From: Nitrospirota bacterium
GTDB taxonomy: Bacteria > Nitrospirota > Thermodesulfovibrionia > Thermodesulfovibrionales > UBA1546
Reading direction: 5' to 3'
Length of the DNA: 57,194 bases
Assembly (NCBI GenBank): GCA_009773185.1
Contig: WPIF01000022.1
Coordinates: forward strand, 1 to 57,194
Shown here piece after piece: positions 44,601 through 50,970 of this stretch (the stretch's first letter is position 1; every line of letters starts with the position of its first letter). The notes under the pieces are model-generated. The model was not told where the DNA came from, made no database searches, and saw nothing but the letters and a program-made list of their open reading frames with translations. The position numbers were made by a program, and so were the translations under genes.

Positions 44601-45743
44601 TCTCTGGAGTTTGCAAATACGTGGTCTCATAAGCGTTCAGCAACTCCAACCGGAGCTGTTACAAAATATGACTGCTGTGTGTGTCACATGGAAGGAGTTA
44701 CCGCGACCGGCGTCATTGATGCGGCATATCACGGAGATGGATATATAAACCTGCGCGATCCTGATTTGGGCACAAACATCAAGGGCGTAAACTGGGATGG
44801 ATTGACGCCGGGCAGCTATACAAGCACTGCCAGCAACCTGACGTTTGCACGATTCAGCCGCAACCTGAGCAGCAACACCCTTGAGCCTGAAGTCGCGGCA
44901 ATTCAGATAAACCACTGTTTAAAATGCCATGACACGGGTGGCGCTGCAAGCACATTGGCACAGGTGACTGGCGGAGTGGCGCTTAAGCCTTTCAACACGA
45001 CGATTACAGGTCACGTAGCTCCTTATGACAGCAACGGCAATGGAAACCTTGTTGACGTCAATAAATCTTTTAATACGACAAATGCGTCTTACCATCCAGT
45101 CAGGGGCAAAGCAAACAACAGCTATGCGCAGGGCACGAAGATGATTGCGCCGTGGAATATGACGAAGACAAACGGCAATACCACAAGCTGGGGTTACCTG
45201 ATATCCTGCTGGGATTGTCATGCGCTATCCACCGATGCGGGCACAATAACCAAGACAGTGACTGCGCACGGCGCTACGGCCACCCTGCGTGGTTCTATTC
45301 GGGTAGCGGGAACTACAGCAGCGACGAATCTCTGTATAAACTGCCATGCTACTTCATATTCCAGCATAGCCCATGTCAGCGCCGGTTCAGCGGTGGCTTC
45401 AGGCCCGGACACTGGTGCTATGGGAAATACTTATTGGTCAAACTGCTCCTATTGCCATGCCAACGGACCTGCCAACGCAGCAGCGGGCTATGAAACCAGT
45501 ACTGCCCGACCGTTGCGCGCAGAAGATGTCCATGGATTCAACGATAGGACCGCGGGCACCGTTGGCTCCGTATTTGCGACTTATGGCACCAAACCGTATG
45601 CATTCTTTAGAGGCTCGCTGGAATCCTGGAGACCTGCATCCTCTCCAGAAGTAGCGACCCAAACTAACGGCAATTGCGTCGGTACTGGCGGCGTATGTAA
45701 CAATAATATGAGCACTACGTATACACCTGGAGGAGCATATTAA
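41655..45743 (+). CDS. Giant surface multiheme protein: propeller-like + FN3 + cytochrome (10 CXXCH, 2 CX4CH)
   Basis: This is a 1362-aa protein. It starts with GTG 41655 (GAGGTGAG upstream) or ATG 41688; the signal peptide is RISLMLVFAMLFSAF. Residues of about 60-490 are a Trp/Gly/Asn-rich repeat region of beta-propeller appearance (WNGSAWTNQV, IWDGVNWTAV). About 500-700 are Ig/FN3-like (DTTPPTAGTVTVSPD, SLFLSWTAATDGASGL). About 705 to the C-terminus is cytochrome: CSGCH, CNVCH, CRTVYCH, CASCH, CSTCH, CTVISCH, CVQCH, CCVCH, CLKCH, CWDCH, CINCH and CSYCH. The fusion joins a presumed ligand- or surface-binding part to a heme chain. It is adjacent to the 25-heme protein and probably in the same extracellular complex. 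Confidence 0.85.
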   Translation: MGEIIIRKVRGMNWKARISLMLVFAMLFSAFMYQGWYKPKFTEATGTTNGRVVHSQNTATPLDKGYTASTNTFAAGAAMTAGAAAPTFMVNRSCPARTENMAGFVTTGGDLHIYKFDGTNWIEVTNTAAPSGWGVGTRPNVGGNGVNGRRFDIAYEQTSGKAMVVYSTNATGAAGNEMAYRIWDGVNWTAVAYINSTNLTRSVANNAVTWIKMASRPGSNDLALTAVDNGNAAVNTATLTSFIWNSSTTTWGNEPGTAHDATYTCSATITTGVQYDNFDLAYESLAGQLVVVFSRQAGTILNAYRVYNPSTGWGGVTALPGGTQRLAQQTYAVANPRTNQIMAFWVRSGTAGIFGHIWNGSAWTNQVSLGITMLATASVNKKWITGQWLTVGGTEYAVAIAQTSTIGTLGYSRSTDGITWTAATLTGVGAGAILSWVDSDVDPWVPDTLMFTGSYLNGTNILLARRLVLTAGPTFTWTTPTGSPMGSALTNVTTQNFAFAYDRKDTTPPTAGTVTVSPDTGTYTSGSPTITTVFTDAQSAVTSCEYTTNGSTWNPGNMSGSSPNYTCTGLPLGLSGALTINMRATSGGGTTTATAINRTVDAAGPTDGALTVALADPTSLFLSWTAATDGASGLRTTNTYDLRFLAGATPPTCSTGTSIYTGTGLSYTHTGLSTGQQYSYSVCAYDNVNNPSAGATGSGAPKWSSTISSCSGCHGYLSLFPDGTTRNTPEGRFVGSHNKHVISAGKVCNVCHVTPATETSVDYGHRDSNIKMKAGATVIDGGYYDKNNSTLYETPADDTFAQTNAPVMQTCRTVYCHSLGTSNTTNLGETRTIISVPLVNLNWGSAGTCASCHGNPPNYANQAATWGAAKANSHGKHTTQCSTCHYNTTTNSTSITGPANHANKGYTVVNGNGATFTSYTYDVGGGSCTVISCHSTGGVSDTTRQWGGAALPIATFDCVQCHKVTQAITVGPLAGTSARRAVSLEFANTWSHKRSATPTGAVTKYDCCVCHMEGVTATGVIDAAYHGDGYINLRDPDLGTNIKGVNWDGLTPGSYTSTASNLTFARFSRNLSSNTLEPEVAAIQINHCLKCHDTGGAASTLAQVTGGVALKPFNTTITGHVAPYDSNGNGNLVDVNKSFNTTNASYHPVRGKANNSYAQGTKMIAPWNMTKTNGNTTSWGYLISCWDCHALSTDAGTITKTVTAHGATATLRGSIRVAGTTAATNLCINCHATSYSSIAHVSAGSAVASGPDTGAMGNTYWSNCSYCHANGPANAAAGYETSTARPLRAEDVHGFNDRTAGTVGSVFATYGTKPYAFFRGSLESWRPASSPEVATQTNGNCVGTGGVCNNNMSTTYTPGGAY

Positions 45744-45767
45744 TTATATCAACAGGGAGGAGAATTT

Positions 45768-47225
45768 ATGGCAAGGAGAATGATTCTTACGCTGGTGATG
45801 TTGCTACAGGTGGGGTTGACCGCATCCCTTGCGGGGGCTGCGACGTATTATGTGAATAATCAGATGCCTGGGGCCTCGGATGACAATCCCGGCACGATAG
45901 AAGAGCCGTGGCTGACTATTCAGCACGCGGCCGATGTGATGCAGCCGGGAGATACGGTAATCGCAAAGCCGGGGGTATACTCGGAGGCGGTGCTATTGTC
46001 GGTAAGCGGCGCCAAGGAAGCGCCGATCGTCTTCAAAGGTGAACCTGGAGCGGTGCTGGACGGCTCCGAGACCGGCGGCGACTACGGCTATGGGTTTTAT
46101 GGGTTTTCCAACCTGGACCCAAATCAGGGATGGGGATTTGCATTCGTAGACTTCATTCGTATCGAGGGGTTTGAAATAAGTAACTTCATGTTTGGTATCT
46201 ATGCGTACCCAGCTTACCTGAACTGGGAGACCGGGGAGTCGCTTGGGGCGAACGGCTGGTCTGTGGCGAACAACGTGGTCCACGACTGCAGCCACACAGG
46301 TATCAACCTGTGGGGCGGCGCAAGTGCTGACGCAGGCAATATCATTGTCGGCAATTTCCTCTACAACAATAGTTGGACCGATATTCACACCCATCATTAC
46401 AGCGTGGTGGAGAGAAACGTGGCCCTGTCGCACGCAGAAGTGGAGAACCTCAGGGCCTGCGATGCCTACTTCCAGCAGGGGGCCACCCACAAGGTGAACA
46501 ACAACATAGCGATGAACGGCGCCTACGGCATTCTGATTTCCTATCCGGGGAGCGAATACAAGAACAACGTGATCATGAACATCCAGCCCCGCTACAATGA
46601 GTGGGCCGACAGGTGGGAGGGCGGATTTGCCTTCAATAATAGGCTGTATATAAGGTTGTATGACCTGAGCACCGTCAACATCTCCTACAACAACCTCTTC
46701 AATGTTGCGGAACCTGTCGGTATCGGCGGCTACTACACTGAGCCGCAGCAGATGCCGGACAACGCCGTGGGCAACATCTCCGCGGATCCGCTTTTCGTCA
46801 ACAACACCGGCGATCATACCGGCGACTACCACCTGACCGCGGACTCTCCCTGCATTGATGCGGGGGACCCTGCCGACCCTGTTCCTGCCGGTGGTGGCAG
46901 CCGTATTGACATCGGCGTCTATGAGTTCGGCAAGGCCGATATTCCGTCCCTGATTGCCTCGAAGCACCTGTTCTATGACCAGGGGCTCATTGATAACAAG
47001 GGGATTCTGACCGCCCTCGACGCCAAGCTGAACGCGGCCATGGCGGCCCTAGGGCGCGGGCAGGTGAAGACCGCCCAGAACATTCTGACGGCATTCATCA
47101 ACCAGGCCGAGGCCCAAACAGGCAAGCATGTGGCTGTCGGCGCGTCCCAGTCCCTTATTGAGGATGCTAAGATGATCTTGAAATCCATTGAGATTATGGA
47201 GGCGAGAAAAGGGGCGAAGAAGTAG
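45768..47225 (+). CDS. Exported right-handed parallel beta-helix protein with FIMAH-like C-terminus
   Basis: This 485-aa protein has a signal peptide (MARRMILTLVMLLQVGLTAS). The DUF1565/pectate-lyase-like start is YYVNNQMPGASDDNPGTIEEPWLTIQHAADVM. Beta-helix coils (about 60-395) end with SPCIDAGDPADPVPAGGGSRIDIGVYEFG. A C-terminal helical domain of about 75 aa with KTAQNILTAFINQAEAQTGKHV resembles FIMAH. No catalytic set is evident, so it may bind or cleave polysaccharide. GGGAGGAG precedes the ATG. Its GC-rich codon use (GCC, GGC, AAC, CTG) differs from the flanking genes, suggesting transfer. A strong terminator follows, marking the cluster end. Confidence 0.85.
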   Translation: MARRMILTLVMLLQVGLTASLAGAATYYVNNQMPGASDDNPGTIEEPWLTIQHAADVMQPGDTVIAKPGVYSEAVLLSVSGAKEAPIVFKGEPGAVLDGSETGGDYGYGFYGFSNLDPNQGWGFAFVDFIRIEGFEISNFMFGIYAYPAYLNWETGESLGANGWSVANNVVHDCSHTGINLWGGASADAGNIIVGNFLYNNSWTDIHTHHYSVVERNVALSHAEVENLRACDAYFQQGATHKVNNNIAMNGAYGILISYPGSEYKNNVIMNIQPRYNEWADRWEGGFAFNNRLYIRLYDLSTVNISYNNLFNVAEPVGIGGYYTEPQQMPDNAVGNISADPLFVNNTGDHTGDYHLTADSPCIDAGDPADPVPAGGGSRIDIGVYEFGKADIPSLIASKHLFYDQGLIDNKGILTALDAKLNAAMAALGRGQVKTAQNILTAFINQAEAQTGKHVAVGASQSLIEDAKMILKSIEIMEARKGAKK

Positions 47226-47250
47226 TTTTCCTTGAAAATTGACAGGTTGG

Positions 47251-47286
47251 AATAGAAAGGCCGGGGAAATTCCCGGCCTTTCTATT
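47251..47286 (+). terminator. Strong terminator after the beta-helix gene
   Basis: AATAGAAAGGCCGGG and CCCGGCCTTTCTATT form a perfect 15-bp stem with a 6-nt loop, and TTTCTATT is in the 3' arm. It is about 26 bp after the stop codon. Confidence 0.85.
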
Positions 47287-47319
47287 CGGGACGGGGCTTT
47301 ATGATAGCGCTTGAAGGAC

Positions 47320-47338
47320 GGGGTGGTAAGTGGGAAGC
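47320..47338 (+). repeat. Fragment of the GC-rich repeat family
   Basis: GGGGTGGTAAGTGGGAAGC is identical to the 3' block of the repeats at 47855-48015 and 48595-48793. Confidence 0.8.
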
Positions 47339-47349
47339 GATCCTCTGTG

Positions 47350-47379
47350 TTGACAATAAGAATGTTTCCAAGATATATT
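47350..47379 (+). promoter_or_regulatory. Promoter of the two small-protein genes
   Basis: TTGACA (47350-47355), an 18-nt spacer and TATATT (47374-47379) lie only 7 bp before the ATG at 47387. A start site 6-7 nt downstream of the -10 box would give a nearly leaderless mRNA. Confidence 0.6.
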
Positions 47380-47386
47380 AATAAAA

Positions 47387-47578
47387 ATGGGGAAAAAGGA
47401 GTTTTTGAAGCAAATAAAAAGCTTGCAGGAGAGAACAGAAGAACATGAAGCTAAAATCAAAATAGAGCTTATGAAAACTATACCTGACGACAAAGTCATA
47501 AAATATTGGGGAAAAGAGATCGAGGCGTATAAAAATGCAATTGCGAAGGCGGAGAAAAGATTAAGGAGGAAAAGATGA
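47387..47578 (+). CDS. Small charged coiled-coil protein
   Basis: This 63-aa Lys/Glu-rich protein has helical heptads throughout (EFLKQIKSLQERTEEHEAKI; YWGKEIEAYKNAIAKAEKR). No Shine-Dalgarno precedes the ATG; the promoter -10 box ends 7 bp upstream, so the mRNA may be leaderless. Its stop overlaps the start of the next gene (AGATGA), indicating a two-gene unit. I do not recognise the family. It could be a partner of the following 75-aa protein. Confidence 0.6.
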   Translation: MGKKEFLKQIKSLQERTEEHEAKIKIELMKTIPDDKVIKYWGKEIEAYKNAIAKAEKRLRRKR

Positions 47579-47802
47579 ATACCTCGGTAATTCGGGTAAG
47601 CGAGAGTTTAGACGTATTGCTCAAAGAGCTGAGCGAAGAATGTGGCAGGACATTAAAGTTATTGTCGCAGATAGAGATTGAAGACTTGACTCAGGAACAA
47701 TTAGCAGGGATTCTTACGGAACTGGCTGTTTCGGTAGTGCATTTAAATGTCCACACAGAAGGTCTGCAGGAACTTATAAACGACGAAATTGAAAAACTGT
47801 AA
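47575..47802 (+). CDS. Small acidic helical protein
   Basis: This 75-aa, Leu/Glu-rich protein has no signal peptide, TM segment or Cys cluster (one Cys in EECGRTL). It is translationally coupled to the basic 63-aa gene by ATGA. The acidic/basic pairing suggests that the two proteins interact, resembling small complex-forming pairs such as toxin-antitoxin modules. However, neither shows a recognised toxin fold, so that remains speculation. Confidence 0.6.
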   Translation: MNTSVIRVSESLDVLLKELSEECGRTLKLLSQIEIEDLTQEQLAGILTELAVSVVHLNVHTEGLQELINDEIEKL

Positions 47803-47854
47803 GTAGAACCCCTTGTTCCCCTCCTTTTCTCCTCAGCGAATCCGCTGGGGCGGA

Positions 47855-48015
47855 AACCAAGGAGGGGAGTTAATACCAGCCCAACCAAAAGCTCCCCTCC
47901 TGTTTTAGGAGGGGATGAAGGGGTGGTAAGTGGGAAGCTGATTTTTGACATCCCAATATTTATGCAACTATCAAGGTTAATTGTAGCGCGTGCCCGCAAG
48001 GGCGGGGCTTTGTGT
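47855..48015. repeat. GC-rich dispersed repeat, copy A
   Basis: This 161-bp block matches copy B (48595-48793) almost perfectly, except for a 38-bp segment present only in B. It contains the palindrome CTCCCCTCCTGTTTTAGGAG, the GGGGTGGTAAGTGGGAA block and a GCCCGCAAGGGC hairpin. The ATG-starting frame inside it is shared by both copies but is not credible as a gene. Confidence 0.85.
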
Positions 48016-48043
48016 ATAAGATGCTTTAGGGTATATTTTTATC

Positions 48044-48442
48044 ATGAAGAATATAAAAGGGATTATACTATTAGCTATCCTGATCATATCATTCACAACA
48101 GTCAATGTCTTTGCAAAAAATGTCTCATTCACGCAGGATGACAGGGACAGACTTATAAGGGTTGAAGCAAGACTTGACGAAGGGATCAAGGCGGTCAATC
48201 AAAGGATTGATGATGTAAAAGGAGAAATTCAGGCATTAAGAGAACTTGTTTATGTTGTGGTAGCAGGCATTTTTGTTTTAATTGGCTTTGTAATCTGGGA
48301 CAGAAGAACTGCGCTTGCACCTGCCATAAGAAAAAATAAAGAGCTTGAAGAGAGAGAAGAACGTCTCGAAAAGGCGCTCCGAGAATATGCAAAGAAAGAG
48401 CCTGGACTTGCAGATATTTTAAAAAATCTTGGACTGATGTAA
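48044..48442 (+). CDS. Exported/membrane protein with coiled coil (unknown function)
   Basis: This 132-aa protein has a signal peptide or first TM helix (about 4-23, GIILLAILIISFTTVNVFA) and a coiled coil (about 30-67, DDRDRLIRVEARLDEGIKAV). A TM helix (about 70-87) with VIWDRR at the cytoplasmic edge is followed by a charged helical tail ending KEPGLADILKNLGLM. The layout resembles small membrane-anchored periplasmic coiled-coil proteins. I do not recognise a named family. It lies between repeat copies A and B and is followed by a strong terminator. Confidence 0.65.
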   Translation: MKNIKGIILLAILIISFTTVNVFAKNVSFTQDDRDRLIRVEARLDEGIKAVNQRIDDVKGEIQALRELVYVVVAGIFVLIGFVIWDRRTALAPAIRKNKELEEREERLEKALREYAKKEPGLADILKNLGLM

Positions 48443-48537
48443 TTTCTGGCAACTATTGAGAATTGTAAAAAGCCTTTTCCTTACAAGAAAGATTATTCGC
48501 ATTCTCATACTCTTTGTTCCTGGAATTCAGCAGCATT

Positions 48538-48567
48538 AAAGCCCCGCCCGAAAGGGCGGGGCTTTTT
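48538..48567 (+). terminator. Rho-independent terminator
   Basis: GCCCCGCCC-GAAA-GGGCGGGGC forms a 9-bp stem, extendable by AAA/TTT, and is followed by a T-run. It lies about 96 bp after the stop of the 132-aa gene. Confidence 0.9.
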
Positions 48568-48594
48568 GTTACAAACCACCCCTAACCCCTCCTT

Positions 48595-48793
48595 AACCAA
48601 GGAGGGGAGTTAATACCAGCCCAACCAAAAGCTCCCCTCCTATTTTAGGAGGGGATGAAGGGGTGGTAAGTGGGAAAATGAGGGGTGTCCAAAGGAAGGG
48701 GTGGTAAGTGGGAAGCTGATTTTTGACATCCCAATATTTATGCAACTATCAAGGTTAATTGTAGCGCGTGCCCGCAAGGGCGGGGCTTTGTGT
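48595..48793. repeat. GC-rich dispersed repeat, copy B
   Basis: This 199-bp block is the same element as copy A plus a 38-bp insertion that duplicates the GGGGTGGTAAGTGGGAA tail. The 457-bp gap from 48443 to 48899 holds only the terminator at 48538, this repeat and AT-rich sequence before the lipoprotein gene. The 68-codon frame starting at 48701 is repeat translation. Confidence 0.85.
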
Positions 48794-48899
48794 GAAAAGG
48801 GGGGTAGGGGTTGTTATTTATTTGCTCTTTCTCATATTGAGTGGGTAGTCTTGTCTCCCTCCTATTGTCTTGATTCACTGAAAGTTGTTATCATAAAAT

Positions 48900-50369
48900 A
48901 TGAATAGATTTTTAATCTTTTTTGTTTGTATGATGTTCCCGCTGGTTTTTGCCGGGTGCAGCAGAGAGCCTCAAAAACCCAAAGAGCCTTCTGCGTCTGC
49001 AAAGGCTGAATTTGCACAGGAAAAACAGAAACCTGGATCACTGCCTCCTGCCGGAAAAGAAATCTCAGCAAGGACAACTCTTCTGGCGACGATTGCAGAC
49101 GACGAAAAACCGCAGGCTGCTGTTGCCATTGCGGGGCATGGGATGCCGCCTGCGTCGTCTTCTCTTTTTCAGGTGATATTCAGCGAATCAGGAAGGGGCG
49201 TGGCCTATATCGCAGAGAAGGGCGGAAAGGTCTGCGTTGTTTATAACGGCAAGGCAGGCAAGCAATATGCGACTGTCGGAACAGTAGCGCTTAGTCCTGA
49301 CGGCAGGCGCATAGCTTATGGAGCTATTGTTGACGGCAAGTGGCGTATGGTTATAGATGGAAAAGAAGGGGAAAGTTATAATTCTGTTGGAACGCCCGTG
49401 TTCAGTCCGGACAGCGAGCATGTTGCATATAAGGCAATGCTGGGCGAGAGATGGTTCATTGTCGTGGACAACACGGTAAACTCAGGCACGAAGGCGAACT
49501 ACGCCAAACAGGAGTTTAACGCTGATTCAACCTTGATTGCCTATGTAGAAAACGCAAATGATAATAACAAAGGCCGTTTGATTGTCAGTGACCTGGCATT
49601 TAAGAAACAGAAGATTATGGAAGCAAGCGGCGCTCTCATGATTACGAACGCAGATAAGACGAGAATTGCGGCAGTCAGTATAAGCAATAACAAGCAAAGT
49701 GTTAGAGAATTCAGCTTTGATAGGCCCGATGATGTTAAAAAGGGGCAACTGTATGATTCTGTCGGCAATCTCGTCTTTGGCGATGATGGAAAAACATCGG
49801 CTTACATTGCGGAAAAAAACGGGAAACGCTATGTGATAATGAACGGCAGGGAGGAACTCCTTCCTGATGGCTCTCTTGTAGGCCCGCCTGTGATTCGGCC
49901 TGATTTGAAAGCGGTTGGCGCCATCATTGCCAAAATTGATCCGGCAAGCCAGCATGTCGCCATTAATTCTACGGATAATGCAAGCCTGCACCAGTTTTTT
50001 ATTAATGACACCAGGAAGGAAAAAGATTACGAGGAGGCCGCTACCCTTGTTTATAACCGCGATGGAAGTATTTATGCCTATGTTGCACGGACAGGACAGG
50101 GCTGGTTTGTGGTTGTCAACGGCGAGGAGGGGCCGGTGTTCGATCGTGTAGTATCCCCGGTCTTCAATCCCGACGGACAGAAGCTTGTCTATCGGGCGCG
50201 GAAAGACGGGAAACGTTTTGTTGTGGTTGCTGATACAAAGGGCAAAACGATAAGACGGCATACTGCATACGAGCAGGTATTTCAGCCTGTATTTACCGCT
50301 GACGGAAAAGCTGTCGCCTATGGCGTAAAGGACGGTAATAGGCTCATCTGGAAGGTGGAGGCTTTATGA
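48900..50369 (+). CDS. TolB/WD40-like beta-propeller lipoprotein
   Basis: This 489-aa protein begins with the lipoprotein signal MNRFLIFFVCMMFPLVFAGC (lipobox FAGC) and a Pro/Lys/Glu/Ala-rich linker. The rest is a series of about 45-60-residue repeats such as VALSPDGRRIAYGAIVDGKW, PVFSPDSEHVAYKAMLGERW, LVFGDDGKTSAYIAEKNGKR and PVFNPDGQKLVYRARKDGKR. These are PD40/TolB-type blades, probably seven or eight. It is probably a periplasmic or surface binding propeller. Its stop overlaps the ATG of the following secreted protein by ATGA. A relic of the same 3' end recurs at 50884. Confidence 0.8.
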   Translation: MNRFLIFFVCMMFPLVFAGCSREPQKPKEPSASAKAEFAQEKQKPGSLPPAGKEISARTTLLATIADDEKPQAAVAIAGHGMPPASSSLFQVIFSESGRGVAYIAEKGGKVCVVYNGKAGKQYATVGTVALSPDGRRIAYGAIVDGKWRMVIDGKEGESYNSVGTPVFSPDSEHVAYKAMLGERWFIVVDNTVNSGTKANYAKQEFNADSTLIAYVENANDNNKGRLIVSDLAFKKQKIMEASGALMITNADKTRIAAVSISNNKQSVREFSFDRPDDVKKGQLYDSVGNLVFGDDGKTSAYIAEKNGKRYVIMNGREELLPDGSLVGPPVIRPDLKAVGAIIAKIDPASQHVAINSTDNASLHQFFINDTRKEKDYEEAATLVYNRDGSIYAYVARTGQGWFVVVNGEEGPVFDRVVSPVFNPDGQKLVYRARKDGKRFVVVADTKGKTIRRHTAYEQVFQPVFTADGKAVAYGVKDGNRLIWKVEAL

Positions 50370-50842
50370 TTTACTTGCAAGTTTTGATATTTTTCTTGCT
50401 CTTGGTGTGTTCAGATCTGCAAATCTCACATGCCTTTGAGCTGCCTGTTTGCAGCAACCGCATTATCAACGAAGTGACGAAGCGGGTCGGATGCACCATC
50501 GGCGACTCTAAATGCTGGCTTTCAAAAGGCGGAATGTGTACTGACTATATACAGAAGATGATAGGGCAACCCGGCAAGGAGCTCCGGTTGAATAAGAAAA
50601 TCAATCCGGAAGACGTCAAAAAGGGTGATGTGGCCTTTTTTATTTCCCGAATACATTACGCGTATGTTGAAGGCGTGGTCAAAGATAAGAATGGAAAGCC
50701 GGTTGCGGTTAATGTATCCGAGTATAATTACGGCGACTGCTGGGTAGACCAAGCCACCATGGTCACAGACAAGTACAAAAAAATAAACAAAAGGTTCGAC
50801 ATACCCCTGAGCGACGTGGATGGAGGATTCCTGAGGCCCTGA
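50366..50842 (+). CDS. Small secreted CHAP-like protein
   Basis: This 158-aa protein has a signal peptide (about 1-24). Six Cys follow. The C-GMCTDYIQKMIG segment with a possible nucleophile Cys, PEDVKKGDVAFFISRIHYAYVE and NVSEYNYGDCWVDQ together resemble CHAP-type amidase domains (a Cys, then GD-x-x-x-F...H, then NYG). It is coupled to the upstream propeller lipoprotein, so the two probably act together in the envelope. The CHAP assignment is tentative because similarity is by pattern only. Confidence 0.6.
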   Translation: MIYLQVLIFFLLLVCSDLQISHAFELPVCSNRIINEVTKRVGCTIGDSKCWLSKGGMCTDYIQKMIGQPGKELRLNKKINPEDVKKGDVAFFISRIHYAYVEGVVKDKNGKPVAVNVSEYNYGDCWVDQATMVTDKYKKINKRFDIPLSDVDGGFLRP

Positions 50843-50883
50843 TAACGGGGGCTACGGATAATCTGTTGTCTCTGCGGTATCAA

Positions 50884-50946
50884 GAAGCTTATCTGGAAGG
50901 TGGAGAAGCTGTAGCTATGACTTTGCAAGTATTACTTGACAAATAG
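50884..50946 (+). pseudogene. Relic of a duplicated propeller / CHAP-like gene junction
   Basis: 50884-50913 reads KLIWKVEKL-stop, matching the RLIWKVEAL-stop end of the propeller gene. 50917-50946 reads MTLQVLLDK-stop, matching the MIYLQVLIFF start of the CHAP-like gene. The nucleotide match centres on ATCTGGAAGGTGGAG and TTGCAAGT. It is the leftover of a tandem duplication that was mostly deleted. Confidence 0.55.
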
Positions 50947-50959
50947 TAATACTATTTGT
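50939..50959. promoter_or_regulatory. Operator-like palindrome in front of the DUF4143 ATPase gene
   Basis: ACAAATAGT-AAT-ACTATTTGT has perfect 9-bp arms. It overlaps a TTGACA (50936-50941) and lies 11 bp before the ATG at 50971. The placement suggests repressor binding at the promoter. Confidence 0.5.
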
Positions 50960-50970
50960 AAGGTATAGGT

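Noticed and set aside
47923-48141. ORFs starting MVSGKLIFDIPIFMQL at 47923 and 48701
   Set aside because: Both are translations of the duplicated GC-rich repeat and diverge after it.
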